Shown here in pieces: positions 7,884-16,858 of a stretch of 36,541 nucleotides of DNA. Within the stretch, counting starts at the first letter, position 1. Each line of letters begins with the position of its first letter. Below the pieces are notes generated by a model that saw only the letters and a program-made list of their open reading frames with translations, was not told where the DNA came from and ran no database searches. Origin of the DNA: a virus; IMG/VR virus record IMGVR_UViG_3300032214_000234, positions 1-36,541 of that record; one strand, 5' to 3'. The position numbers and the translations under genes were made by a program.

Positions 7884-9608
7884 ATGGCAATTATTTCAAG
7901 ATTAGCGGTTCTACTTGGGCTTGATGCAGGCGAGTTTAATGCTGGTTTAGGCAAAGCTAAAGATAAAGTAGAAGGCTTTTCTGATTCGGCTAAAATTGGA
8001 CTTGCGGCAGTTAGCGCTTCTTTTATTGCGCTTGGTCGTTCTGCTATTCAATATGCTGATCAAATATCGCAAGTAGCTCAAGCCAATGATACTGCAATCC
8101 ATGATGTATTAGCTCTTAATGAAGCTTTGCTTGTTGCAGGTGGCGGAGCTGATTCTGCTGGAAAACTATTTGCCGCATTTAATAATAAAGTTGATGAAGC
8201 CGCATCAGGCTCGGACAAAACTCGCGCAGTATTTCAAAAGCTTGGAGTATCCCTTGCTGACATTGGCAATTTACCTACAGATAAACTTCTTGAAAAAACT
8301 CTTAAACAATTAAGCGCAATTCCTGATTCAGCTACTCGATCAGCTAAAACTGTAGAGCTTTTAGGAAGGGCAATGCGAGGGCTTGATGTCAGAGAAGTAT
8401 ATGAAGAACTTATGGCGGCTCAAGGTAAATATACGGCAGACATGGACAAATCTTTTTACCAAGTAAAACAAACAATGGATGTTCTAACCGCCGCTTTTAC
8501 TGATTTAAAGACTTCATTTATTATTAGTTTTGGTCCTGCAATTGAAGGTTTAATTGTTTTATTTACTAAATTAACTTGGGCAATAGCTGGCACATTTTCA
8601 GGCTTAAAAGATATATTTACTCTTAATTTTGATGCAATTAAAAATTGGGATTTTGGTGTAGGAAAAGAAAAAGAACTTGAAGAAAAATTAAGAAAGATTA
8701 GAGAACAAAAACCGCCATCAAGCGGAGCAGGTGGCAGAACTCTTGAGCCAGGTGAGCTTGCACAAAAGCAAGAAGAATATTTTAAAAAAGAATTAATGAT
8801 TTCTGAAGCTAAAAGACAGAGATATAAATTAGAATCTGAATTAGTATTTTTATCACAGAATGAAAAAAAATTACAATTAGATTTATTTGATATTGAACAA
8901 AAGCGTTTGCAATTAACTTTGGGCGATCAGTTTGGTCGAAAGATGACAAAAGAGCAAGCGGCTGAATGGGCGCAAACAGAAATAAATAGAGTTAAACAAG
9001 AATATTCTATTGCACAATCACAAAGAACTTTTGCCTATGGTTGGGAAAAAGCTTATGCAAGTTATGTTGAAAATGCTACCAATGCCGCTAAATTAGGTGA
9101 GCAAGCATTCGTATCTGTCACTTCAAATATGGAGCAAGCATTAGATCAATTTGTTACTACAGGCAAACTTAAATTTGGTGATTTAGCAAAAAGTATTATT
9201 GCTGATCTTATTAAGATTCAAATGAGAGCGCAATTAACTTCTTTATTTAAAGGGTTAGGTAATATATTTGGATTTGGCGGTGGCGAAGGCGGCGGTGGAT
9301 TATTTAATACTGCACCAAGCGCAGGTGGACTTAAATTTCTAGCTGAAGGTGGACCTATTTCGGGTCCTGCTATTGTAGGTGAAAGAGGTCCTGAATTGTT
9401 TGTTCCTAGAACCGCAGGCACGATTATTCCTAATAACAAACTAGGCTCTGCTATGGGCGGTGGACCTTCTATCGTGTATAATGGTCCTTACATTGCTAAT
9501 ATGAGCGCTATTGACACACAGTCAGGTTTACAATTCTTGGCTAAAAATAAACAAGGTGTTTGGGCGGCTAATCAATCAGCTCAAAGATCAATACCACAAT
9601 CGAGATAA
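7884..9608 (+). CDS. tail tape measure protein
   Basis: This 574-aa protein sets tail length and travels in the tail tube. It has the typical Ala-rich helical start (LAVLLGLDAGEFNAGLGKAKDKV), a hydrophobic segment near residues 210-240 (SFIISFGPAIEGLIVLFTKL), a charged coiled coil at about 265-390, and the lambda-type C-terminal block GPAIVGERGPELFVPRTAGT found in many tape measure proteins. The short length implies a rather short tail, if the usual proportionality between length and residues holds. Confidence 0.9.
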   Translation: MAIISRLAVLLGLDAGEFNAGLGKAKDKVEGFSDSAKIGLAAVSASFIALGRSAIQYADQISQVAQANDTAIHDVLALNEALLVAGGGADSAGKLFAAFNNKVDEAASGSDKTRAVFQKLGVSLADIGNLPTDKLLEKTLKQLSAIPDSATRSAKTVELLGRAMRGLDVREVYEELMAAQGKYTADMDKSFYQVKQTMDVLTAAFTDLKTSFIISFGPAIEGLIVLFTKLTWAIAGTFSGLKDIFTLNFDAIKNWDFGVGKEKELEEKLRKIREQKPPSSGAGGRTLEPGELAQKQEEYFKKELMISEAKRQRYKLESELVFLSQNEKKLQLDLFDIEQKRLQLTLGDQFGRKMTKEQAAEWAQTEINRVKQEYSIAQSQRTFAYGWEKAYASYVENATNAAKLGEQAFVSVTSNMEQALDQFVTTGKLKFGDLAKSIIADLIKIQMRAQLTSLFKGLGNIFGFGGGEGGGGLFNTAPSAGGLKFLAEGGPISGPAIVGERGPELFVPRTAGTIIPNNKLGSAMGGGPSIVYNGPYIANMSAIDTQSGLQFLAKNKQGVWAANQSAQRSIPQSR

Positions 9609-9611
9609 TAT

Positions 9612-10295
9612 ATGGCAACTTTAAATACAATCCTTTCGATAGCTGAATCTGTAGGTATTGACGATCAAAGATTTATTGGTCAAATGATGAGCCGAAATCA
9701 AAGAATTGCTACCTCTGAAATTATTGGTGTGCAACCTTTTGGCTTTGAAATGAAGCCTATGAATTATCTTTTATATTCTCAAAATAGACCATTACTTTCA
9801 TCATTAAGAGCGGCTGATCGTGAGTTTGAACAATATCTTAATTTTGGTGTAACAGGCTGGGCTAATTATATTTATTATCAAGGCGATATGACTTCTGTCG
9901 AAATTGGCACTTGTCAATATCAAACATCTTCAGCCAATAAAACTATTGTATTAGGTTCACTACCTACAATGGGCGCTACAGAATATATTGTAAAGACAGG
10001 TGACTTCTTACAGATTGATAGATATTCTTATATAGCTACTGCCGATGTTCAAAGAGGTAGTAGCTCTACAGTTAATATTCCTGTTCACAGAACTATTATG
10101 ACTACACTTGCAAGCCCTATGAATGCGGTGATTGGTCAATATGGCACTACACAATCTATTGGCGGCAATACTTATATAGGCGTTACATTTCCTGTAATTT
10201 TAAATTCATATCCTACTTACACACTTATCCCAATGACTGATGATTCATTCATTCAATGGTCAGGCACATTTAAAGCGATAGAAGCGGTGTTGTAA
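9612..10295 (+). CDS. minor tail protein (distal tail-like)
   Basis: This 227-aa beta-rich protein follows the tape measure, the place of distal tail or tail-tip adaptor proteins. Segments such as GFEMKPMNYLLYSQNRPLL and YIVKTGDFLQIDRYSYI (a 'KxGDfLQid' strand common in tail-tip proteins) support a baseplate role. The family is not recognised with certainty. Its stop overlaps the next start (TAATG). Confidence 0.6.
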   Translation: MATLNTILSIAESVGIDDQRFIGQMMSRNQRIATSEIIGVQPFGFEMKPMNYLLYSQNRPLLSSLRAADREFEQYLNFGVTGWANYIYYQGDMTSVEIGTCQYQTSSANKTIVLGSLPTMGATEYIVKTGDFLQIDRYSYIATADVQRGSSSTVNIPVHRTIMTTLASPMNAVIGQYGTTQSIGGNTYIGVTFPVILNSYPTYTLIPMTDDSFIQWSGTFKAIEAVL

Positions 10296-10924
10296 TGAAT
10301 GTAATAACACCAATAGAAAATACTAATAATATTAGAATGGCGGATTTTATCCGCATAACTACTACAGATTCTCTAGGTGCAACTCAAATCTATCGCCTTG
10401 CTTCTACTCCTTCCGTATTAACAATCCCTGCCGTTGATTCAGAGCCTTTTGATGCACTTGGACCATTAGTTAAAGTAGGTGACGCAACTAGAGATATTAA
10501 ATCAACTGCTAATGAAACTTCAATTACTCTAGTGGGTATTGAATCAGCTCAATTAGGTTGGGTATTAAGTAATAAAATTAAAGGCTCTCTTGTTGAAATG
10601 TGGCATGGTTTTTTTGATGATAACAATGAGCTTATAACTACAGGTGGCACAGGCGGTCTTTATAAGTTTTTTACAGGCTATGTCAATTCATTTAATATTA
10701 CAGAGCAATGGTTTGAAGAAGCAAGAATGTATTATGGAGTTATTAATGTAACCGCATCAAGCATTCAAATTATTTTACAAAACGGAACTGCTGGAAGATA
10801 TACCAATAATAATTCATGGCAATTTTTTGCGGCTAACGATACCTCGATGGATAGAGTTGCTGTTATTCAAAATATTAATTACTTTTTTGGTAAGGATCGC
10901 GATCCAAGCCAGTATAGAACTTGA
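10295..10924 (+). CDS. minor tail / tail-tip protein
   Basis: This 209-aa beta-rich protein between the distal-tail-like gene and the hub has the layout of DUF2163-type tail-tip proteins: an N-terminal strand region (MADFIRITTTDSLGATQIYRLAS), central LVEMWHGFFDDNNELI and FFTGYVNSFNITEQ, and a C-terminal NYFFGKDRDPSQYRT. The FGKD/DPS end is like the Cys-containing ends of related tail-assembly proteins. Function is assigned by position and fold pattern. Confidence 0.6.
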   Translation: MNVITPIENTNNIRMADFIRITTTDSLGATQIYRLASTPSVLTIPAVDSEPFDALGPLVKVGDATRDIKSTANETSITLVGIESAQLGWVLSNKIKGSLVEMWHGFFDDNNELITTGGTGGLYKFFTGYVNSFNITEQWFEEARMYYGVINVTASSIQIILQNGTAGRYTNNNSWQFFAANDTSMDRVAVIQNINYFFGKDRDPSQYRT

Positions 10925-11346
10925 TAAGACAAGCTAATAAATACGATATAGATAAGATAATAGAACTTTTAAAAGATTTTGCGATTCAATCAAATAATCA
11001 ATTAAAAGGAAGTCCACTAGACTGGTCTAAAACTTATGTAACGCAAATCATTACAAATATAATTGCAGGGCAAGGATTTATATTAATTGATGATAAACAA
11101 ACAGGAATTCTTGTGGCATATAAAAGTCATTGTTTTTGGAATGATAAAAGTATTCAATTACAAGAAGTTATGTTACATGGATATAACAAATTTGTTATTA
11201 CTAGATTAATTAAAGAATATATTAAAATAGCAAAAGAATTATTAAGAAAAAAAGAAATTAATCAAGCCACAATATCATCTTATAGTGATTTAAAATTTGA
11301 AAGATATGGAATGAAATTAATAGAATATCATTGGGAAGTTAATTAA
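10921..11346 (+). CDS. GNAT-like acetyltransferase in tail module
   Basis: This 141-aa protein starts with TTG at 10921, overlapping the previous stop (TTGA). The start IRQANKYDIDKIIELLKDFA is the usual first strand and helix of GNAT folds, followed by a GFILIDDKQTGILVAY strand pair and ERYGMKLIEYHWEV at the end. The acetyl-CoA loop (Q/RxxGxG/A) is not clear, so it may be a degenerate member. Similar small acyltransferase-like genes occur in phage tail clusters; the target is unknown. Confidence 0.55.
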   Translation: MIRQANKYDIDKIIELLKDFAIQSNNQLKGSPLDWSKTYVTQIITNIIAGQGFILIDDKQTGILVAYKSHCFWNDKSIQLQEVMLHGYNKFVITRLIKEYIKIAKELLRKKEINQATISSYSDLKFERYGMKLIEYHWEVN

Positions 11347-14300
11347 TGAGCGGTTTAGTTAAAGCGTTCGCATCATTCGCAGGTGGATTTAATCCAATTA
11401 GTTTTGCAATTTCAATGATTGCATCTACAGTATTGTCAAAATTATTTGCACCTAGCCCACCAAGTTTATCAACTCAACAACCTGAACCTAATCCTGGTTC
11501 TCGCGCACAAACTCCGCCTGCTGGAAGCAATAAACTTCCTGTAATCTATGGTCATGCTTGGACAGGCGGTATTATTACAGACCTTTCTATTACTAGCGAT
11601 AATCAAACTCTTTATTATGTCTTTGCTTTATCTGAAGTAACTAACACAGAATCATCAAGTGTTGGCGATCCTGATGAAATAACTTTTGGCGATGTATATT
11701 GGGGTGGAAAAAAATGTATATTTGATGGCACAGATTTAACTAAAGTAGTTACATTGCGCGATCCTAGCACAGGTCAAGATCAAAATATTTCAGGGTATAT
11801 GAATATCTATTTTTATAAAAATGGATCAAACCAACCTGCTAATTCATCTTTATCTGCTATTTCAGTTATGCAAGATACTAATCTTACATATAAATGGGAT
11901 AGCTTTAAATTAATGACTAATTGCGCTTTTGCAATTATTAAACTTAAATACTCTCAATCAAGAAATCTTGTAGGCTTATCTGCTACTAATTTTGAAGTAA
12001 CTAATGCTCGATCAGCGCCAGGTGATTGCTTTTTAGATTACTTAACTTCTACTCGATACGGCGCATCAATTCCATTAGCAAGCATTGACACCACAAGCCT
12101 TACTGCTCTTAATACTTATTCAAATGCAAACATTAGTTACACACCTTATAGCGGCGGTTCTGCAACTACAAAAAGATTTGAATTTAATGGTCAATTAGAT
12201 ACTGCACAAAAAATAATGAAGAATATTCAATCAATGGCGGATTGCGCTGATTGTTTGGTTAAATATAATGAAATTACAGGTCTTTGGGGTGTGATTGTTC
12301 AAAGCCCAACTTATTCAGTTGCTATGGATATTAATGATAGCAATATAATTGGTGCTATTACAGTTAGCCCTATTGATATTTCTAATTCATTTAATATTAT
12401 TGAAACAAAATTTCCTGATGGCAATCAACAAGATTCATTTAATGCCGCAACTTTTGATTTGGCAGAACTTAATCCATCTTTAATGTTTCCTAATGAGCCT
12501 ATTAATAAACAATCGGTTAGCCTTTATTTAACTAACAATTCTGTAACGGCTCAATATATTGCTAATCGTATGTTAGAAGCGGCAAGGGAAGATTTACAAA
12601 TTCAATGCGAAATTAATTATATTGGGCTTGAGTTAGAAGCAGGCGATATTGTTACTGTAACTAATACTAATTATGGTTGGTCAGCTAAACTATTTAGAAT
12701 ATTAAAAGTGGTTGAAAAATTTGGTGATAACGGAACTGTAACGGCTTCATTAAATTTATCTGAATATAATCCAGCCGTTTATGATGATTATAATGTTACT
12801 CAATTTACACCTGCTGACAATACAGGGCTTCCTAGTCCTGTAACTTTTGGCACAGTTTATGCACCTACTATAACCGCTCAATTTCCATCTATTACTAACC
12901 CTGCTTTTACAATAAGAATACAAACTTCAAGTGCAGGCATTTCAGAATATGCAGAAATCTATTATTCAGCATATCAATATCCTACAGACGATCAACTTAT
13001 ATTTGCAGGAACAACTGAAGTGCAACCAGGCGGAAGTCCTTATGTAGTTAATACTTATATGCCTGATGTTCAATTATTTAATATACCCGCAGGCGATTGG
13101 TATTTCTTTACTCGAATGGTTAATAATCTTGCCAATAGTAATTATTCACTAGCATCATCTAAACTTACATGGCGACCTACAACATTCCAATATACAGAAA
13201 AATTCTTATCTGTAGCTTATGCAGATAGCATTGACGGATTAACTAATTTTAGTTTAAGCCCTACAAGCAAGCTTTATTATGGTCTTTATAATACAAACTC
13301 TACAAGCCCATCAACAACACCTTCAGACTATAAATGGTATCTAGCTGATCCTGCTTTTGGCACTAATAAATTCTTATGCTTTATAAACAGAACAGGTCGC
13401 AAGTTTAGCTTTGACACAGACTTTGCTGATTATGCTTCAGGCACAGGCGCTTTTGTGCCAACTACTTTTGCTGACTTTGATCCTAGATTGTGGTCAGCTT
13501 TGCCTGATGGATTAAATATTATTGATCTTGATAATAAAACAGGTCAATTAATTACCACAGGAACAACAACTACAGGCACAGGACAAGTTAAAGTATCTAA
13601 TACAGGCGATGGTCAATTAATCGCATCATTAGATCAATTCCTAGACTTTGGTGGACCTACTACATTTACAGGATCAGCCGCTACAATTACAGTTGATATT
13701 TATGGTCGAGTGGTTGGCTTTACAACACCTGATGATTTCTTTATGACTATAGACTATTTTAATGCGACAAGTGGACAAACAGTCTTTTCAGTAACAAGAG
13801 CCGCAACTTATATACAAGGTCAATGCCTAGTATTTCAAAATGGTCTTTTATTATCTGATACAGAATATACAGATACAGGTGGGGCTACAGGCACAGTTAC
13901 TTTAAGCACAGGGGCAACTTTAAATGATGTCGTAACTATTTATTCAATGCGAGCTATATCTAGTGGCAATTTTTATGACAATACTCATCTTAATGTAGCA
14001 AGTGTAGCGGGTGCTAATGTTACTTGGAATCTTGCTGAAATGCCTTATCAGCTAATTAATGCTGGCGATATTATGACTTTTAGTAATAGCGGAACGCCAA
14101 CTCAATACACAGTATCAAGTGTTAATTACGGAACGGCAACTATTACATTTACGACTTCACCTACAGGATTAACAACTGGCGATCCTATATATATTTATAG
14201 AGCTTCAGGATCAAGCTATCCTGTATTTAGTCGTTTTGAAGCTACCCTTACTTCAACTACAACTTACACACCAACAGATTGGAGCTTTAATTCAGGCTAT

Positions 14301-14657
14301 GAACTTCCTTTCTATAACGGAACTGTAGTGCCTGATGCTGATTTTGATATTATAGGCGATACTTATACTATTACCCCATCAATATCTAGTGGGCTTTTAA
14401 CTATTATTCAATTTAGCGGAAACAATACAACAACCCCTACAGGCACTCCGCAAAATGTCATTACTTATTCTATTGTAGGACAAACATTTTATTCATTTAA
14501 TTTTACAAACGGGGCTTTAGGAATTTATGCAAATGGTGTATTATATGAAGGCGGTGTGGATTATACGACTTCTACTAATAGCTATAATTTAACCAATAGC
14601 CCAACACAGTCGTTTATAATTCAACAACAAACATTCGCTCGCGCAGGTGCGGCATAA
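11346..14657 (+). CDS. central tail hub / host-specificity protein (lambda J-like)
   Basis: At 1103 aa this is the largest protein. The N-terminus has a hydrophobic stretch (ISFAISMIASTVLSKLFAP) and a Pro-rich linker, then PVIYGHAWTGGIITDL typical of J/tail-tip proteins. The hub core is visible at about 405-480: NRMLEAAREDLQIQCEINYI, ELEAGDIVTVTNTNYGW and FRILKVVEK. After that come fibronectin-like or fibre domains, including a TSGQTVFSV-NGLLL-GDVV-type unit at about 800-870 that resembles the end of the collagen-like protein. It probably forms the tail tip and contacts the host surface. Confidence 0.85.
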   Translation: MSGLVKAFASFAGGFNPISFAISMIASTVLSKLFAPSPPSLSTQQPEPNPGSRAQTPPAGSNKLPVIYGHAWTGGIITDLSITSDNQTLYYVFALSEVTNTESSSVGDPDEITFGDVYWGGKKCIFDGTDLTKVVTLRDPSTGQDQNISGYMNIYFYKNGSNQPANSSLSAISVMQDTNLTYKWDSFKLMTNCAFAIIKLKYSQSRNLVGLSATNFEVTNARSAPGDCFLDYLTSTRYGASIPLASIDTTSLTALNTYSNANISYTPYSGGSATTKRFEFNGQLDTAQKIMKNIQSMADCADCLVKYNEITGLWGVIVQSPTYSVAMDINDSNIIGAITVSPIDISNSFNIIETKFPDGNQQDSFNAATFDLAELNPSLMFPNEPINKQSVSLYLTNNSVTAQYIANRMLEAAREDLQIQCEINYIGLELEAGDIVTVTNTNYGWSAKLFRILKVVEKFGDNGTVTASLNLSEYNPAVYDDYNVTQFTPADNTGLPSPVTFGTVYAPTITAQFPSITNPAFTIRIQTSSAGISEYAEIYYSAYQYPTDDQLIFAGTTEVQPGGSPYVVNTYMPDVQLFNIPAGDWYFFTRMVNNLANSNYSLASSKLTWRPTTFQYTEKFLSVAYADSIDGLTNFSLSPTSKLYYGLYNTNSTSPSTTPSDYKWYLADPAFGTNKFLCFINRTGRKFSFDTDFADYASGTGAFVPTTFADFDPRLWSALPDGLNIIDLDNKTGQLITTGTTTTGTGQVKVSNTGDGQLIASLDQFLDFGGPTTFTGSAATITVDIYGRVVGFTTPDDFFMTIDYFNATSGQTVFSVTRAATYIQGQCLVFQNGLLLSDTEYTDTGGATGTVTLSTGATLNDVVTIYSMRAISSGNFYDNTHLNVASVAGANVTWNLAEMPYQLINAGDIMTFSNSGTPTQYTVSSVNYGTATITFTTSPTGLTTGDPIYIYRASGSSYPVFSRFEATLTSTTTYTPTDWSFNSGYELPFYNGTVVPDADFDIIGDTYTITPSISSGLLTIIQFSGNNTTTPTGTPQNVITYSIVGQTFYSFNFTNGALGIYANGVLYEGGVDYTTSTNSYNLTNSPTQSFIIQQQTFARAGAA

Positions 14658-14666
14658 GGGGAAAAG

Positions 14667-15233
14667 ATGACACAAGCATTTAATTTAAGTCAATTTGCCA
14701 ATAAGGTAAATACTTCAGGCCAAGCAGATTTAACAACGGCGGTCACAGGAACGCTTCCTGTTGCTAATGGTGGCACAGGTGTAACATCAGCAGGCACAAA
14801 TGGAAATGTATTAACATCAAATGGTTCAGCTTGGGTTAGCCAAGCTTTGCCAGCAAGCGGTGTTTCTTCTATTAATGGACAAACAGGCGCAGTAACTACA
14901 ACAAATATAGATTCTATTGGAAGCTCGGGAATATATATTTATACTGCCGCTTCTACTGCAACTTTAAACACGCCTGTATATGTTGCCGCTAATACAACTG
15001 TTGCTGGTTCTTCATTAAGATATGATATTTGCGATGGAACTAGCTCTCAAAGCAATACAATAGCTATTTATGCTAATGGACCTAATAATACAACTTCTTA
15101 TTCAGGTGGCGGAACTGCATTAAGTGGAACATGGAGAGTTATGGCAAGAGCACAATATAGCGCAAATGCTAATTTAGGAGCGCCAGGATATAAATGCAGA
15201 TGGACTGGTATATTAGTAATGAGAATTTCTTAA
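14667..15233 (+). CDS. short tail fibre protein
   Basis: This 188-aa protein contains GTLPVANGGTGVTSAGTNGNVL, a linker motif common in phage tail fibres, and SSINGQTGAVTTT, another fibre motif. The C-terminal 80 residues are beta-rich and end with RWTGILVMRIS, likely a small receptor-binding or trimer tip. It follows the hub with a GGGGAAAAG ribosome site. Confidence 0.78.
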   Translation: MTQAFNLSQFANKVNTSGQADLTTAVTGTLPVANGGTGVTSAGTNGNVLTSNGSAWVSQALPASGVSSINGQTGAVTTTNIDSIGSSGIYIYTAASTATLNTPVYVAANTTVAGSSLRYDICDGTSSQSNTIAIYANGPNNTTSYSGGGTALSGTWRVMARAQYSANANLGAPGYKCRWTGILVMRIS

Positions 15234-15243
15234 GGGAAAAATT

Positions 15244-15510
15244 ATGAATGTCGGTTTAACTGTTGAATATGTAAAAAATCTAAAATGGGCTAATCAAGAA
15301 CATACAATATTTGACTGTATTGTTAAATATAAAGAATTTGATGAAGAACATCCATCAGGTATTAACCCTAATGATAAATATGATCATATTTTAGAAGTAT
15401 GGAATAAAGCAATTAATGGTGATTATGGCGTTATAGAAGCTTATGAACCACCTAATACTGATCCTGTTCCGCCTATAGGTGATCCATTAAATACGCCTGT
15501 TTATGAATAA
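15244..15510 (+). CDS. small hypothetical protein downstream of tail fibre (88 aa)
   Basis: I do not recognise a family. The protein is acidic, with N-terminal strand-helix (VGLTVEYVKNLKWANQEHTI) and a Pro-rich C-terminus (PPNTDPVPPIGDPLNTP). A gene of this size right after a short fibre could be a fibre chaperone or fibre-associated protein, by position only. Confidence 0.65.
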   Translation: MNVGLTVEYVKNLKWANQEHTIFDCIVKYKEFDEEHPSGINPNDKYDHILEVWNKAINGDYGVIEAYEPPNTDPVPPIGDPLNTPVYE

Positions 15511-15512
15511 TA

Positions 15513-15665
15513 ATGTATCCTAATTCTACGCCTGAATTTAGAATCGTAGTTGATAAAAATAACATACAAACATTCCAAATAAGATATGTTAATACAACAC
15601 AAAATTATGTAGGAAATTGGAATAATGTTCCTATTGTAAAGCAAGAATTATTAAATAATAATTAA
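15513..15665 (+). CDS. small hypothetical protein (50 aa)
   Basis: ATG at 15513 lies two bases after the previous stop. The product starts MYPNSTPEFRIVV and ends VPIVKQELLNNN; it has alternating hydrophobic residues suggesting a small beta sheet (FQIRYVNTTQNYVGNW). Codon use matches its neighbours and it fills the gap before the oxygenase. Function unknown. Confidence 0.6.
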   Translation: MYPNSTPEFRIVVDKNNIQTFQIRYVNTTQNYVGNWNNVPIVKQELLNNN

Positions 15666-15702
15666 ATATAAAATAATAAAACAATATAAAAGGAATTAAA
15701 AA

Positions 15703-16293
15703 ATGTCATTTATTTTTGAGCAAGATCAATTACAAGATTACGCAACAGTAAAACAGGTTTTTTCAAAAAGTGAATGCGAACAAATTATAAAATATGCAAA
15801 TTTAAAACAAAAAAATAATGCCGAAATAAATTTAAATAATGAAGCTAAAAACGATTCTTCTATAAGACAAACAAAATTAGCTTGGATTTCATTAGATAAT
15901 TGTGAAACTTATGAAATGTTTGAATTATTTAAAAGATTTGGAAGCGTTGCATATCATTTAAACGAGCAATTTTTTAAATTTGATTTGTTTGGATTTTCAG
16001 AGGATTTTCAATTTTGCGAATATAATGCTCCAAATGATAAATATGATTGGCACATGGATAAATGTTTTGGAAAAGGAATTAGAAAGTTAGCACTTACATT
16101 GCAATTAAATGATCCTAATGAATATGAAGGCGGTAATTTTGAAATAATGACAGGAAAAGATCCTTTTACTATTAAATTAGAACAAGGTGAAATAGTTGCT
16201 TTTCCTTCTTATATTCTGCATAGAGTTACAGAAGTAACAAAAGGAAAAAGAAATTCTTTAGTTGGATGGGCAAGTGGAAAATCATTCAAATAA
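15703..16293 (+). CDS. 2-oxoglutarate/Fe(II)-dependent hydroxylase (prolyl 4-hydroxylase-like)
   Basis: This 196-aa enzyme has the full Fe(II)/2OG site: His117 and Asp119 in YDWHMD, His173 in YILHRV, and Arg183 in KGKRNSLVGW for 2-oxoglutarate. The N-terminal SKSECEQIIKYA helix is typical of PKHD/P4H-type hydroxylases. Such enzymes hydroxylate Pro, Lys or Asn side chains using O2. The gene stands just upstream of the collagen-like fibre gene, which suggests a virion substrate, but that fibre has very few prolines. Substrate unknown. Ribosome site AAAAGGAATT. Confidence 0.88.
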   Translation: MSFIFEQDQLQDYATVKQVFSKSECEQIIKYANLKQKNNAEINLNNEAKNDSSIRQTKLAWISLDNCETYEMFELFKRFGSVAYHLNEQFFKFDLFGFSEDFQFCEYNAPNDKYDWHMDKCFGKGIRKLALTLQLNDPNEYEGGNFEIMTGKDPFTIKLEQGEIVAFPSYILHRVTEVTKGKRNSLVGWASGKSFK

Positions 16294-16295
16294 TA

Positions 16296-16304
16296 TGGTA
16301 AAAT
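16296..16304 (+). promoter_or_regulatory. candidate extended -10 promoter upstream of fibre adaptor
   Basis: TGG-TAAAAT is an extended -10 motif just after the oxygenase stop, with no clear -35. It would start a transcript near 16311 and give a roughly 65-base leader with a hairpin before the next gene. In this tightly packed genome an 83-base gap is itself a hint of regulation. Confidence 0.4.
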
Positions 16305-16329
16305 AAACCATTAATAAGATAAGACCATT

Positions 16330-16354
16330 CGCCTTCTGTAAGCATATAGGGGCG
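16330..16354 (+). ncRNA. candidate leader hairpin before fibre adaptor
   Basis: CGCCTT (16330-16335) can pair with GGGGCG (16349-16354) across a 13-base loop, with two G-U pairs. The stem stands in an AT-rich noncoding leader (16311-16376). No known riboswitch consensus was recognised. It may be a translational or transcript-stability element. Confidence 0.35.
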
Positions 16355-16376
16355 TTAATTACCTAGTGAGGAAAAC

Positions 16377-16856
16377 ATGGCTATCTTTAACAAAAATACG
16401 CTTGCTCAAGTAAGTGGTTTTGACAACCCAATTATTGCAGGTGAGTTAGTTTATAACCAGCAAACTTTTTGGAATCTTGTATTTGCTTCCAATGACCTAC
16501 CTGTCGATTTAACAGGCGCTACAATTGATGCTTCTATCATACGCCGCCAATTATCCAATATCAGAGATAGTCGCTATGGATTAACTTTTGACATAGCTGA
16601 TTACTCACCGCCGCCTTCCGCAGTTCCTCTTACCATTACAAATAGAGATGATGCCGCAGGCACATTTACCCTTGTAATTGATGAAGGATCATGGGGTGTT
16701 ATAGCTTCCGATCCTCAATTAGATATTAATGCTGAAAACTGTGTAGGCTTTTCAGGTCGAATTAAAATATCATTTCCAGCAGTAGGCACTACACCTGCAC
16801 AAGATTCTATTATCTTCTTATTATTCTTGGTTCGTTCTGATGGCGTGATTAATTAA
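16377..16856 (+). CDS. fibre adaptor / BppU-like baseplate protein
   Basis: This 159-aa beta-rich protein contains PVDLTGATIDASIIRRQLS, similar in layout to the N-terminal domain of BppU-type baseplate proteins, followed by GTFTLVIDEGSW and a C-terminal strand pair. It is likely an adaptor that anchors the collagen-like fibre, whose gene begins two bases later. Ribosome site GTGAGGAAAAC. Assignment rests on motif and context. Confidence 0.6.
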   Translation: MAIFNKNTLAQVSGFDNPIIAGELVYNQQTFWNLVFASNDLPVDLTGATIDASIIRRQLSNIRDSRYGLTFDIADYSPPPSAVPLTITNRDDAAGTFTLVIDEGSWGVIASDPQLDINAENCVGFSGRIKISFPAVGTTPAQDSIIFLLFLVRSDGVIN

Positions 16857-16858
16857 TC

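Noticed and set aside
16311-16376. Known riboswitch (for example preQ1 or glutamine type) in the leader
   Set aside because: The sequence lacks the conserved cores of the classes I could compare by eye; kept only as an unnamed hairpin.
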